Source: Bacillota bacterium (GTDB lineage Bacteria > Bacillota > Clostridia > Christensenellales > CALWSW01). Taken from it: a stretch of 18,517 nucleotides of DNA. The notes below the pieces were generated by a model. The model made no database searches. It was given only the letters and a program-made list of their open reading frames with translations, and was not told where the DNA came from. Every line of letters begins with the position of its first letter. The stretch's first letter is position 1. Below are positions 7,475 through 13,452 of the stretch, one piece after another. The position numbers and the translations under genes were made by a program. The stretch is taken from the NCBI GenBank assembly GCA_023402915.1, contig JAEYFO010000100.1, forward strand, positions 1 through 18,517, written 5' to 3'.

Positions 7475-7951
7475 TTACTGCATTCCGTTGAGCAGGCTGA
7501 ACGATTCGGGCATTTCCCAATCGTCGAACGTGCCCTCCAGGTCTTCGTCAAGGGTCTCTGCGTCCGCGTCGAATTTGGCGAGGATGCCGCCCTTCGTCAG
7601 GCAGTTTTTCAGGATGATGGTCTGCCTGCCCACCGCCGCCGTGGGATCCTCATTGGAAACCTGAATGTCAAACGTGGGCAAAAAGCCCGTGCGCTTGTAT
7701 TCCTGAAGCATTTTGCGGAAAATGGACTGATTGTAGTGGGCCGTGCCGCTCCACGTGCCCGACCAGCCGGTGGGCTTGTTGCCCTTGCCGGACTTGCCGA
7801 GGATGGGCACCTCCGCCACGTTGATCTCCATGCTGGATTCAAAGGAATACAGCTGCATGAAGCAGTAGCGGTTCCCGTCGGACAGAGTGATATAGGCGCT
7901 GGCCTGCGAGCCCGCGACCGCGTCCAGCGCGTTCATGATAGACTGTGCCAT
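7475..7951 (-). CDS. xkdM: Tail tube (core) protein, XkdM-like
   Basis: 158 residues. It forms the inner tube through which DNA passes. Features match the XkdM family: A-L-D-A-V-A-G-S-Q-A-S-A-Y-I-T near the start, V-P-I-L-G-K-S-G-K-G-N-K-P-T-G-W (residues about 47-62) followed by G-T-W-S-G-T-A-H-Y-N-Q-S, and F-D-I-Q-V-S-N-E-D-P-T, all hallmarks of this tube-protein group. A strong AAGGAGGG ribosome site precedes the ATG. It lies 18 bases after the sheath gene and is likely co-translated with it in large amounts. Confidence 0.95.
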   Translation of the reverse strand: MAQSIMNALDAVAGSQASAYITLSDGNRYCFMQLYSFESSMEINVAEVPILGKSGKGNKPTGWSGTWSGTAHYNQSIFRKMLQEYKRTGFLPTFDIQVSNEDPTAAVGRQTIILKNCLTKGGILAKFDADAETLDEDLEGTFDDWEMPESFSLLNGMQ

Positions 7952-7969
7952 GAAAAGTTCCCTCCTTAC

Positions 7970-9310
7970 TCACACAATGACGACCGACATATAAAGCTGT
8001 GCCATCGCGCTGACGACGTTCAGGTTCTTCACGGTGCAGAGCACGGACTTTTTCGTTTCGCCCTGCTCGACGGTCACGCTGTCGGGGTCAAAGTCCTCAA
8101 TGGCGCGCACGGCCTCAAGCGCCTGATGGAGCTTGACGACGTCGTTCCAAAGGGCGATCCTGCCCGCCGCGTCGTTGGGCACCGTGCCGAGATAGCGGGT
8201 GTTGAAGAGCACCGCCGTGTCGTTTGCGATCTGGTCGCAGACGCGCACCGTCTGGTTGGACCGGAACACCTTGCCCTTCGTTTCGGAAAGGGTCGTGAGG
8301 GAGTTCACGTCCTCCAGCACGCGCACGCTGCCGTTGACATTGTGGAACATCAGCCGGCCGTTTTGAAGGGCGGTTTCCAGCTCTGCCTGCGTCCTGTCCA
8401 CGTCCACGGTCAGCTCGCCGTCATAGAGCCGGTTGGTGTTGGACTTATTCACGGCGCAGCCCGCGGACGCGCCCGTCATCCAATAGACCAGGCCGTACTG
8501 GCCGAGACCCGGAACGCTCGAATCGTAGTCCACCGCCTTGCTGCCCAGCTCGATCACGCCTTCGTAATCCGCCAGCTTTGTTGCGCTGTCCAGATTGAAC
8601 ACCACGGTCTGGAACTTCGCGCCCACCTCATCGCGCATCCGCTTCGTATAGTTGAGATACAGCTTGATCGTGGTCGAATCGTCGGACGGGCAGCCGAGCG
8701 TGTGGAAGCTGTAGCTTTCGAGCTTGTTGAGAAACGCCTGGTGCGCCGCAGCGTTGGCCGTGCCGTTCGTGCCGCCGGTGAGGGGCGTTTTTGCGCTGAC
8801 CGCAAGGGAAGCGGTCGTTTTCCAGGCCACAAAATCGTTGTCCTTGAGCGCCGCCGCCGTGGCGACGGTCTGCCGGTCGAGCAGCTCCGCGCCAAAGTAC
8901 AGGCTCACGTCGAAAAGGTTCTCGTCGTCCGCGTTGGCCGCGACGACCACGAACAGGCTGTTGCCCGCCGTGCCGGTGCGCTTTGCCGTGCAGAACGTGC
9001 AGGCGGCCTTTTCCCCGCCGCCGTTGAGCCGGTAGGCGTACAGCTTCCGCGCGTTTTTGAACAGCTCGCGCAGGGGCAGCATCGCCTTGTCCGTATACGC
9101 ATGGCCGAAGAGCCTGAGGCTGTTTTTCTCAAACTCCTCGCTCGTCACGGAAAAAATCGCGCCGTCCCCGCCCCAGTCCAGCAGCAGCGGCATGGCCGCA
9201 ATGCCGCGCTCCGAGAGCGTGTCCGATGCCTTCGCCACGCTGGAAAAATTGATGTAAGTGCCAGGCAGCACCTTGTTCTGCGCCGCCCAGATCCCGCCGC
9301 CAAGTGCCAT
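7970..9310 (-). CDS. xkdK: Contractile tail sheath protein, XkdK-like
   Basis: 446 residues, normal for a PBSX-type sheath. Its presence shows the phage has a contractile tail. The N-terminus has P-G-T-Y-I-N-F, then L-S-E-R-G-I-A-A-M-P-L-L-L-D-W-G, followed by the conserved E-L-F-K-N-A-R-K-L-Y-A-Y-R-L-N-G-G segment. The C-terminal part has N-V-N-G-S-V-R-V-L-E-D-V-N-S-L and V-R-V-C-D-Q-I-A-N-D, typical of the domain that interlocks neighbouring sheath subunits. Sheath subunits stack on the tube in the cytoplasm and contract on infection. The start lies one base after the stop of the small upstream gene. Confidence 0.96.
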   Translation of the reverse strand: MALGGGIWAAQNKVLPGTYINFSSVAKASDTLSERGIAAMPLLLDWGGDGAIFSVTSEEFEKNSLRLFGHAYTDKAMLPLRELFKNARKLYAYRLNGGGEKAACTFCTAKRTGTAGNSLFVVVAANADDENLFDVSLYFGAELLDRQTVATAAALKDNDFVAWKTTASLAVSAKTPLTGGTNGTANAAAHQAFLNKLESYSFHTLGCPSDDSTTIKLYLNYTKRMRDEVGAKFQTVVFNLDSATKLADYEGVIELGSKAVDYDSSVPGLGQYGLVYWMTGASAGCAVNKSNTNRLYDGELTVDVDRTQAELETALQNGRLMFHNVNGSVRVLEDVNSLTTLSETKGKVFRSNQTVRVCDQIANDTAVLFNTRYLGTVPNDAAGRIALWNDVVKLHQALEAVRAIEDFDPDSVTVEQGETKKSVLCTVKNLNVVSAMAQLYMSVVIV

Positions 9311-9311
9311 G

Positions 9312-9506
9312 TTACAGTACCTTGCCTTTCGTAAAGTGTTCGATTTCTTTCTCCACCTCGTCGAGGGTGTATTCCCTGCCCCCCTCCAAAAGCGCGCCCA
9401 GCAGGTCGCGGTGCATCCTGTAGCGCCGGGACCGCAAAAGCTGCTCTTTGGAGTGGGCCGGTGCGGCCGGTTTTCTTACCGCCGTCTCTTTTTTCTTTGT
9501 CGCCAT
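9312..9506 (-). CDS. Small conserved protein before the tail sheath
   Basis: 64 residues, beginning with a basic, disordered M-A-T-K-K-K stretch, then K-E-Q-L-L-R-S-R-R-Y-R-x-x-R-D-L-L-G-A-L-L and ending Y-T-L-D-E-V-E-K-E-I-E-H-F-T-K-G-K-V. I recognise this small helical pattern from many Firmicute myophages, always directly upstream of the sheath gene. Its role is unknown. Position suggests help in tail assembly, but nothing in the sequence shows it. A GGGAG ribosome site precedes the ATG. Confidence 0.75.
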   Translation of the reverse strand: MATKKKETAVRKPAAPAHSKEQLLRSRRYRMHRDLLGALLEGGREYTLDEVEKEIEHFTKGKVL

Positions 9507-9507
9507 G

Positions 9508-9936
9508 TCAAACTCCCACTTGTGTCAAACTGAGCGCGCTCATGCCCGTCTCCCCGTCCGCCGCCGCACGCACAAAGTGCCGGTACGTCACGAAAAAGTG
9601 CAGCACGCCGTCCGTCACCTCAAAGCTCCGCTCCGCGCCCCGCAGCCTGTCGCCGCCGGGCAGGACGATCTCTTCGAGCACGGCGCTCAGCCGGTCGGCA
9701 ACGCCATAGCATTCCTCCCGCCCTTTTTTCGGGAAATACAGCACGTCAAAGCGGGGCAGGCGCTTTTCCCGCCGGGATGGGTAGGCCGCGTTCTCCGCCG
9801 TCACCAGCAGCACAAGAAAAGCAGGAACCGTAAGGCCCTGCTTCACTGTGTCCGCCTGGATCTGGCTGTCCGGGAAGGCGCTGCGCAGCGCCAGCGTTAT
9901 GCCGTCCAAAATGCGCATCGTACTAATTTCCGCCAT
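9508..9936 (-). CDS. Tail terminator/completion-type protein (YqbJ-like)
   Basis: 142 residues. It starts with I-L-D-G-I-T-L-A-L-R-S-A-F and continues with V-P-A-F-L-V-L-L-V-T and a D-V-L-Y-F-P strand, an alpha/beta pattern common to the small tail-terminator proteins located before the sheath in skin/PBSX-type phages. These proteins cap the head-proximal end of the tail so that it can join the head. The gene overlaps the upstream HK97-gp10-like gene by 14 bases. An ATG six codons in (at 9918) is an alternative start. The family assignment rests mainly on context and pattern. Confidence 0.7.
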   Translation of the reverse strand: MAEISTMRILDGITLALRSAFPDSQIQADTVKQGLTVPAFLVLLVTAENAAYPSRREKRLPRFDVLYFPKKGREECYGVADRLSAVLEEIVLPGGDRLRGAERSFEVTDGVLHFFVTYRHFVRAAADGETGMSALSLTQVGV

Positions 9937-10387
9937 TACACACCTTTCGAAGCGCTTGAAGCAGCTTCTTTTCCAGCACGCCCGGCGCGATGCGCCTGAG
10001 CTTTTCTTCCGAGACCGTCAGCATATACCTGCCCTCGGCCCAGCCGCCGTTGACCGTGCGGTGGCCGAACTCCACATACGAGGCGTATTCCACCGGGTTA
10101 ATGATCTCGATCCTGTACTCCTCGCCCGTCTTTGTGACCGTCAGGGACTGGGCATAACCGGCCGCGTCCTTTCCGCTTTTTGCGCCCCAGCCGCGGCGGA
10201 GCGTGCCGCCCTTTTTGCCGGAGCTTTTGGGGTATTTGCCCACGGGCGTGGCCGGGATGACCAGCGCCAGCAGCCGGGCGGCCAATTCCTTGGCGCACGC
10301 CACGCACAGCGCGTCCACGTCCAGCGCTTTGAACTGCTCCGCAAACCGCCGGAACTCTTCGAATTCCGCGCGTCCCCAGCGCCCCAT
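9923..10387 (-). CDS. HK97 gp10-like neck/tail-completion protein
   Basis: 154 residues. The second half shows I-I-N-P-V-E-Y-A-S-Y-V-E-F-G-H-R (residues about 96-111), the diagnostic strand of HK97 gp10/YqbI proteins, followed by G-R-Y-M-L-T-V-S-E. Before it is a basic loop K-Y-P-K-S-S-G-K-K-G-G-T-L-R-R-G-W. The family sits at the head-tail junction and is needed for tail joining or completion. The start overlaps the previous stop by one base (TGATG). Confidence 0.87.
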   Translation of the reverse strand: MGRWGRAEFEEFRRFAEQFKALDVDALCVACAKELAARLLALVIPATPVGKYPKSSGKKGGTLRRGWGAKSGKDAAGYAQSLTVTKTGEEYRIEIINPVEYASYVEFGHRTVNGGWAEGRYMLTVSEEKLRRIAPGVLEKKLLQALRKVCNGGN

Positions 10388-10752
10388 CAGGCGTACTCCT
10401 CAAAGGGGACGAGCACGATCTCCTGATGGCTGCTGTGGACCGCCGGTTCGCCGGAGCGGGCATAGGCAGCCGTCCGCCCCTCCTGCGTCACGACGATCTT
10501 CGAGCCTGCGGGCACGTCCGCCTCCTTCGAAAGAAAGAGCTTGACGGTCTGCTGGACGACCGGGGCGCTGTTTTGCTGCGCCGTGGGCGAAACATTGGAA
10601 AATGACAGCCGGCAGGGCGCGCCGCGGAGCACTTGCACCTCCCGCGGCTCGTCCCGGCCGGTTTTTTCATTGCGCGCCGTTTCAAGCACGAACACGTCGC
10701 ACAGGCCGTCCCAAAGCCTGCGAAGTGCCGCCCCATACGCCGTTTTCACCAT
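10387..10752 (-). CDS. Head-closure/head-tail joining protein (YqbH-like)
   Basis: 121 residues, mostly beta. The middle has R-G-A-P-C-R-L-S-F, then Q-Q-T-V-K-L-F-L-S-K-E-A-D-V-P-A-G-S-K-I-V-V-T, which fits small stopper proteins that plug the head after packaging, seen in the same place in skin-type phages. It follows the connector gene with a seven-base overlap and has a GGAGG ribosome site. Identification is by pattern and place rather than by a unique motif. Confidence 0.7.
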   Translation of the reverse strand: MVKTAYGAALRRLWDGLCDVFVLETARNEKTGRDEPREVQVLRGAPCRLSFSNVSPTAQQNSAPVVQQTVKLFLSKEADVPAGSKIVVTQEGRTAAYARSGEPAVHSSHQEIVLVPFEEYA

Positions 10753-11135
10753 GCCAGCCTCCGAAATGCCGCGATGAGCGCCCCGTCGGGATTGACCAGC
10801 TTTGCGAGCATCGCGTCGAACTGCTCCTCGAACGAACCGGTATCGGCAATGGCGAAGGTGACGGACGTGTCGCCCTCGGAAATGCTCTTTGCCGGCGCTT
10901 CAAAGTCGTAGACCTCCGAAAGCGCGCCGGCCGCCTTTTTGTCTGTGAGAAACAGCCCTGCGGCCATGTCCGCCCAGACATAGAACAGCCCCTCCGGCAC
11001 TTCGCGCCGGTTCGTCCGCGCCTTCAGGGTCGTTTCGGCCTTTTTGATGTTGTATTCGAGCGCCGCGCTGTCGGCTTCCGCCACAGAATAGCCCAGCGCT
11101 GCCAGCCGGGCGGTGACTGCTGAAAGGACGTCCAT
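10746..11135 (-). CDS. Head-tail connector (YqbG/gp6-like)
   Basis: 129 residues from the ATG at 11135, with AAAGGAGG in front. The longer frame upstream is an Arg/Pro-rich shadow of the capsid gene. It is helical: A-V-T-A-R-L-A-A-L-G-Y, then A-L-E-Y-N-I-K-K-A-E-T-T-L-K, P-E-G-L-F-Y-V-W-A-D-M-A-A-G-L-F-L and a C-terminal F-D-A-M-L-A-K-L-V. These are traits of the adaptor proteins that bind under the portal. It lies directly after the capsid gene, the usual place. There is no unusual feature. Confidence 0.78.
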   Translation of the reverse strand: MDVLSAVTARLAALGYSVAEADSAALEYNIKKAETTLKARTNRREVPEGLFYVWADMAAGLFLTDKKAAGALSEVYDFEAPAKSISEGDTSVTFAIADTGSFEEQFDAMLAKLVNPDGALIAAFRRLAW

Positions 11136-11148
11136 GCCGTTTCCTCCT

Positions 11149-12063
11149 TTAGGCGATCTCGTACCAGCCCTTGGTCTTGGGGTTATCGCCCGTCGCAGGC
11201 GTGACGGCGACGTAGCCGCTGCCGGCCTTGGCGTAATAGGTCTTGCCGGAAGAGGCGGTCTCGTCGGTGGAAACCGTGGCCGTGCCCTTGAAGATCTTGA
11301 CCAGCTTCGTCTCATCGGTCAGGGCGGCCAGATAGTACTTGCGGGCGTAGATGCTGTTTTCGCGGGTGTTGGAATCGCGCTGCTGCTCGGTCTCCGTGCC
11401 CTTTTTGTTGAAGAGCGTGACCGCTTCCTTCGTCGCCAGATACACCGAACCGCTGACAGCGTCCGCTTTCGTATAGACGTTCACGCCGGCCACCGTGCCG
11501 ATGTAGCCGTTCTTTGCGAAGGCTTCGACGTACTGGAGCGTGTCCTTGAGCTCCTTGCGCAGCTCGGCCACGTCGGCGGGGGAGACGAACGCGAAGATGC
11601 TCACATTTTCCAGATTTTCAAGCGCCAGCACGGACTGCGCGTCGGCGAAGGCGTCGAAGTTCAGCTTCGTCACGACGACGACCTGCGTCGCCTTTTTGAA
11701 CTCGCCGTAGATGTCTGCGTTGACGGTGTTGAACATGTCGGTGCCCATGTGCTTCGTGCCGACGGGGACGAGCTGCGGGTCGGTCATGGCCTGCTCGTCG
11801 TAGTACTTGAAGCGGTTCTGTGCCAGCTGGATGCGGTACTCGCGGGGCGTATAGCCCACCTCGATGCTCCTGGAGTTGCCCGCGCCCATGGCCAGCTTTT
11901 CCGTGCCGTCGGTGGCCTTGTAGACGTTGATCTTGCGCAGCATACCGGCCGTGCCCTCCAGGGCGTTGTCCACGGTGCAGAAGGTCTGAAGATCGAGATG
12001 GGACTTGTACTGATCCTCGATCTCGTTGGAAAGGTAAAAATTGTCGTAAACGGTGTTTGCCAT
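11149..12063 (-). CDS. Major capsid protein with C-terminal extension
   Basis: 304 residues. It follows the scaffold gene, with TGATG overlap and a GGAGGAA site. Segments such as D-G-T-E-K-L-A-M-G-A-G-N, R-E-Y-R-I-Q-L-A-Q-N-R-F-K-Y-Y-D-E and N-A-D-I-Y-G-E-F-K-K-A are typical of HK97-fold capsids of A118/PBSX-type phages. The shell domain seems to end near residue 255. The last 45 residues form a small appended module (T-Y-Y-A-K-A-G-S-G-Y, then N-P-K-T-K-G-W-Y-E), a repeat type also seen at the ends of other phage structural proteins. It may be displayed on the capsid surface. This would be the most abundant head protein. Confidence 0.9.
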   Translation of the reverse strand: MANTVYDNFYLSNEIEDQYKSHLDLQTFCTVDNALEGTAGMLRKINVYKATDGTEKLAMGAGNSRSIEVGYTPREYRIQLAQNRFKYYDEQAMTDPQLVPVGTKHMGTDMFNTVNADIYGEFKKATQVVVVTKLNFDAFADAQSVLALENLENVSIFAFVSPADVAELRKELKDTLQYVEAFAKNGYIGTVAGVNVYTKADAVSGSVYLATKEAVTLFNKKGTETEQQRDSNTRENSIYARKYYLAALTDETKLVKIFKGTATVSTDETASSGKTYYAKAGSGYVAVTPATGDNPKTKGWYEIA

Positions 12064-12677
12064 CAGTTCGTTCCTCCGTCATAGAGTTGTTTGTATTCGT
12101 CGGGGTGGTTCTGGGAAAAGCGGAACCGCTCCGCGGGCGAGAGCTTCCGGAAGGCTTCCAGCGTCATCCTGCCGGGTTTACCCCCGTCTCCGTTCTCACC
12201 GGGTTTCCAGCCGGTAAAGGGGGGCTTCTGCTGCTCCTGCCGGAACAGGAAGGGCTTTGCTTCCTTCAGGGACTTGAGCTGCTCCTCCAGGCCGGAGAGC
12301 CTGCCGCCCTCTTCCAGCTTGAGCTTCTTTCGGTCCAGCAGCCCGGCCACGATGTCCGCGTCCTGCGCGTCCGAAAGGCCCGCGCGGATGGCGTAGGTCA
12401 GCTCCAGGTCGCTCATGGCGGCCTTGTGCTCCTGCGCCTGCTGCTCGGCGGCCTGCTGCGCCGCCTCCAGCCGGGTTTTCAGCTCCGCCGGGTCGCCCGC
12501 AGCCTTGAGCGCGTCCAGCTGGTCCTTCGTCTCCTTCGCCAGCTTTTCCGCCGCCTTCATGCGCTCGTTGACCTGATTGAAGCGCTCCTTGGGCACGTAT
12601 GCGCCGTCCAGCCCGGCGATCACCTTTTCGGCCAGCTCTTCCGTCAGGCCCAGTTCCATGAGAGTCTGTTTGTTCAT
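12063..12677 (-). CDS. Capsid scaffold protein (GP20-type)
   Basis: 204 residues from the ATG at 12677, with GGAAGG in front. The frame continues further upstream into non-coding sequence. It is the minor structural GP20/scaffold family: L-T-E-E-L-A-E-K-V-I-A-G-L-D-G-A-Y-V-P-K (residues 9-28) is the hallmark start. A long Ala/Gln/Glu-rich coiled coil follows (about 35-90), then a helical part and a basic C-terminus that would bind the capsid shell. Scaffold guides procapsid assembly around the portal and leaves before packaging. It is the first structural gene after the low-GC cassette and lacks an obvious promoter of its own, although a terminator lies just upstream. Confidence 0.92.
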   Translation of the reverse strand: MNKQTLMELGLTEELAEKVIAGLDGAYVPKERFNQVNERMKAAEKLAKETKDQLDALKAAGDPAELKTRLEAAQQAAEQQAQEHKAAMSDLELTYAIRAGLSDAQDADIVAGLLDRKKLKLEEGGRLSGLEEQLKSLKEAKPFLFRQEQQKPPFTGWKPGENGDGGKPGRMTLEAFRKLSPAERFRFSQNHPDEYKQLYDGGTN

Positions 12678-12778
12678 GCTGTTTCCTTCCGTGGATCTCG
12701 TTTTTACCGCGGTCACGGCCGCGCGTCCAGCCCGGGGATTTTTCCGCCGCCCGTGGCCATCGGCGAATTTTGGGTATC

Positions 12779-12802
12779 AAAAAAGCACCCCGAGAGGTGC
12801 TT
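12779..12802 (-). terminator. Intrinsic terminator after the 73-residue gene
   Basis: On the minus strand AAGCACC and GGTGCTT pair as a perfect seven-base stem with a six-base loop, followed by a run of six T (the last two bases of the stem included). It starts eight bases after the stop of the Cys-rich gene. It should end transcription before the scaffold gene unless it leaks or is overridden. I saw no convincing sigma-70-type promoter in the 101 bases between it and the scaffold ATG. Confidence 0.75.
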
Positions 12803-12809
12803 GAGTGAT

Positions 12810-13031
12810 CTAATCTTCTTTCCGTTCGAACCGGTAGCCGTGATCCCCCGGGAAAGGCGTATCGTGTTCGCCGCGAAGCAGCAGCTCCCGCGGGATCCCG
12901 TTGGGATATGCTTTGCATTCCAATTTCAGCGATGTTCGATGCTTACAATAGCTGCACATCAGAACTTCTGCTTTGGGATCATCGTAAAAGCGGCGCTTAT
13001 TTAGATCATTCATATCAAAATGAATTGCCAT
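12810..13031 (-). CDS. Small Cys-rich, zinc-ribbon-like protein
   Basis: 73 residues. C26-x2-C29 and C39 plus H56 suggest a small zinc-binding fold. The order C-x-x-C-K-H, then E-C-K-A-Y-P-N-G-I-P-R-E, G-E-H-D and P-G-D-H-G-Y-R-F is a pattern I have seen in many small bacterial proteins of unknown function. It has an excellent ribosome site (GGAGG, six bases before the ATG) and lies between two intrinsic terminators, so it is a separate little unit inside the structural block. Possible roles are an orphan immunity protein or another accessory (moron) function. Nothing in the sequence decides between them. Confidence 0.75.
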   Translation of the reverse strand: MAIHFDMNDLNKRRFYDDPKAEVLMCSYCKHRTSLKLECKAYPNGIPRELLLRGEHDTPFPGDHGYRFERKED

Positions 13032-13062
13032 GTCATACCTCCGTCAGTTGCAGGTCTGTACG

Positions 13063-13092
13063 AAAAAACCGCCGTGCAGCGCAGAGCGGTTT
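13063..13092 (-). terminator. Intrinsic terminator after the immunity gene
   Basis: Minus-strand AAACCGC and GCGGTTT form a perfect seven-base stem around a 13-base loop, and the 3-prime arm runs into six T in a row. It begins 12 bases after the TGA of the candidate immunity gene. This would stop readthrough from the head genes into the downstream structural genes, unless readthrough is allowed. Confidence 0.72.
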
Positions 13093-13104
13093 GAATGCAG
13101 CAGC

Positions 13105-13452
13105 TCAGCCAAAAACCTTGTGGTAGCACCAGAGAAGGTCTTTGAGGACGACATCAGCTTCCGCAGGAGCCAGGAAATCCAAGCGTCCTTCTTGGTACTC
13201 ATTGTAATACCAGTCCAGTTCACCTTTGAGATCTTCCGACATCATATCTCTCTCAGTGCAATACTTAATAAGAGACAAAATGACATTGAATCTCTCAGCT
13301 TCATAAAGACGATTTTCGTTGAACTCATAGAGCCAATCTCCGGCTGCTTCTTCACCGTTTTTTGGTTTAGTCCACCTCATACGTTCAAGAAGCATTTCCG
13401 TAATTCCAGCATATGTAATATCGTAGCTTTCTTTTTTTCCGCGAAGAGTCAT
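13105..13452 (-). CDS. Candidate immunity protein to the MuF-deaminase toxin
   Basis: 115 residues from the ATG at 13452, which overlaps the toxin stop codon (ATGA). A start eight codons upstream is less likely, since an AGGGGG site is placed for the later ATG. The protein is acidic (about 23 Asp/Glu against 15 Lys/Arg), appears mostly helical and has many Trp and Tyr residues (W-L-Y-E-F-N-E-N-R-L-Y-E, L-D-W-Y-Y-N-E-Y). I do not recognise a named family. It has no signal peptide or membrane segment, so it would act in the cytoplasm. The start-stop coupling to the toxin, the size and the low GC content (one 60-base stretch, 13261-13320, has only 18 G/C) are typical of immunity genes in polymorphic toxin loci. 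Function is inferred. Confidence 0.72.
   Translation of the reverse strand: MTLRGKKESYDITYAGITEMLLERMRWTKPKNGEEAAGDWLYEFNENRLYEAERFNVILSLIKYCTERDMMSEDLKGELDWYYNEYQEGRLDFLAPAEADVVLKDLLWCYHKVFG

Noticed and set aside
7415..9334. Plus-strand open frame of 639 residues opposite sheath and tube genes
   Set aside because: It covers two unmistakable conserved genes in antisense, shows Arg/Val/His-rich shadow composition and has no ribosome site fitting its start.
12678..12778. Promoter for scaffold and capsid genes
   Set aside because: TTGATA occurs after the terminator, but no matching -10 box stands 16-18 bases downstream. I could not support a promoter call.
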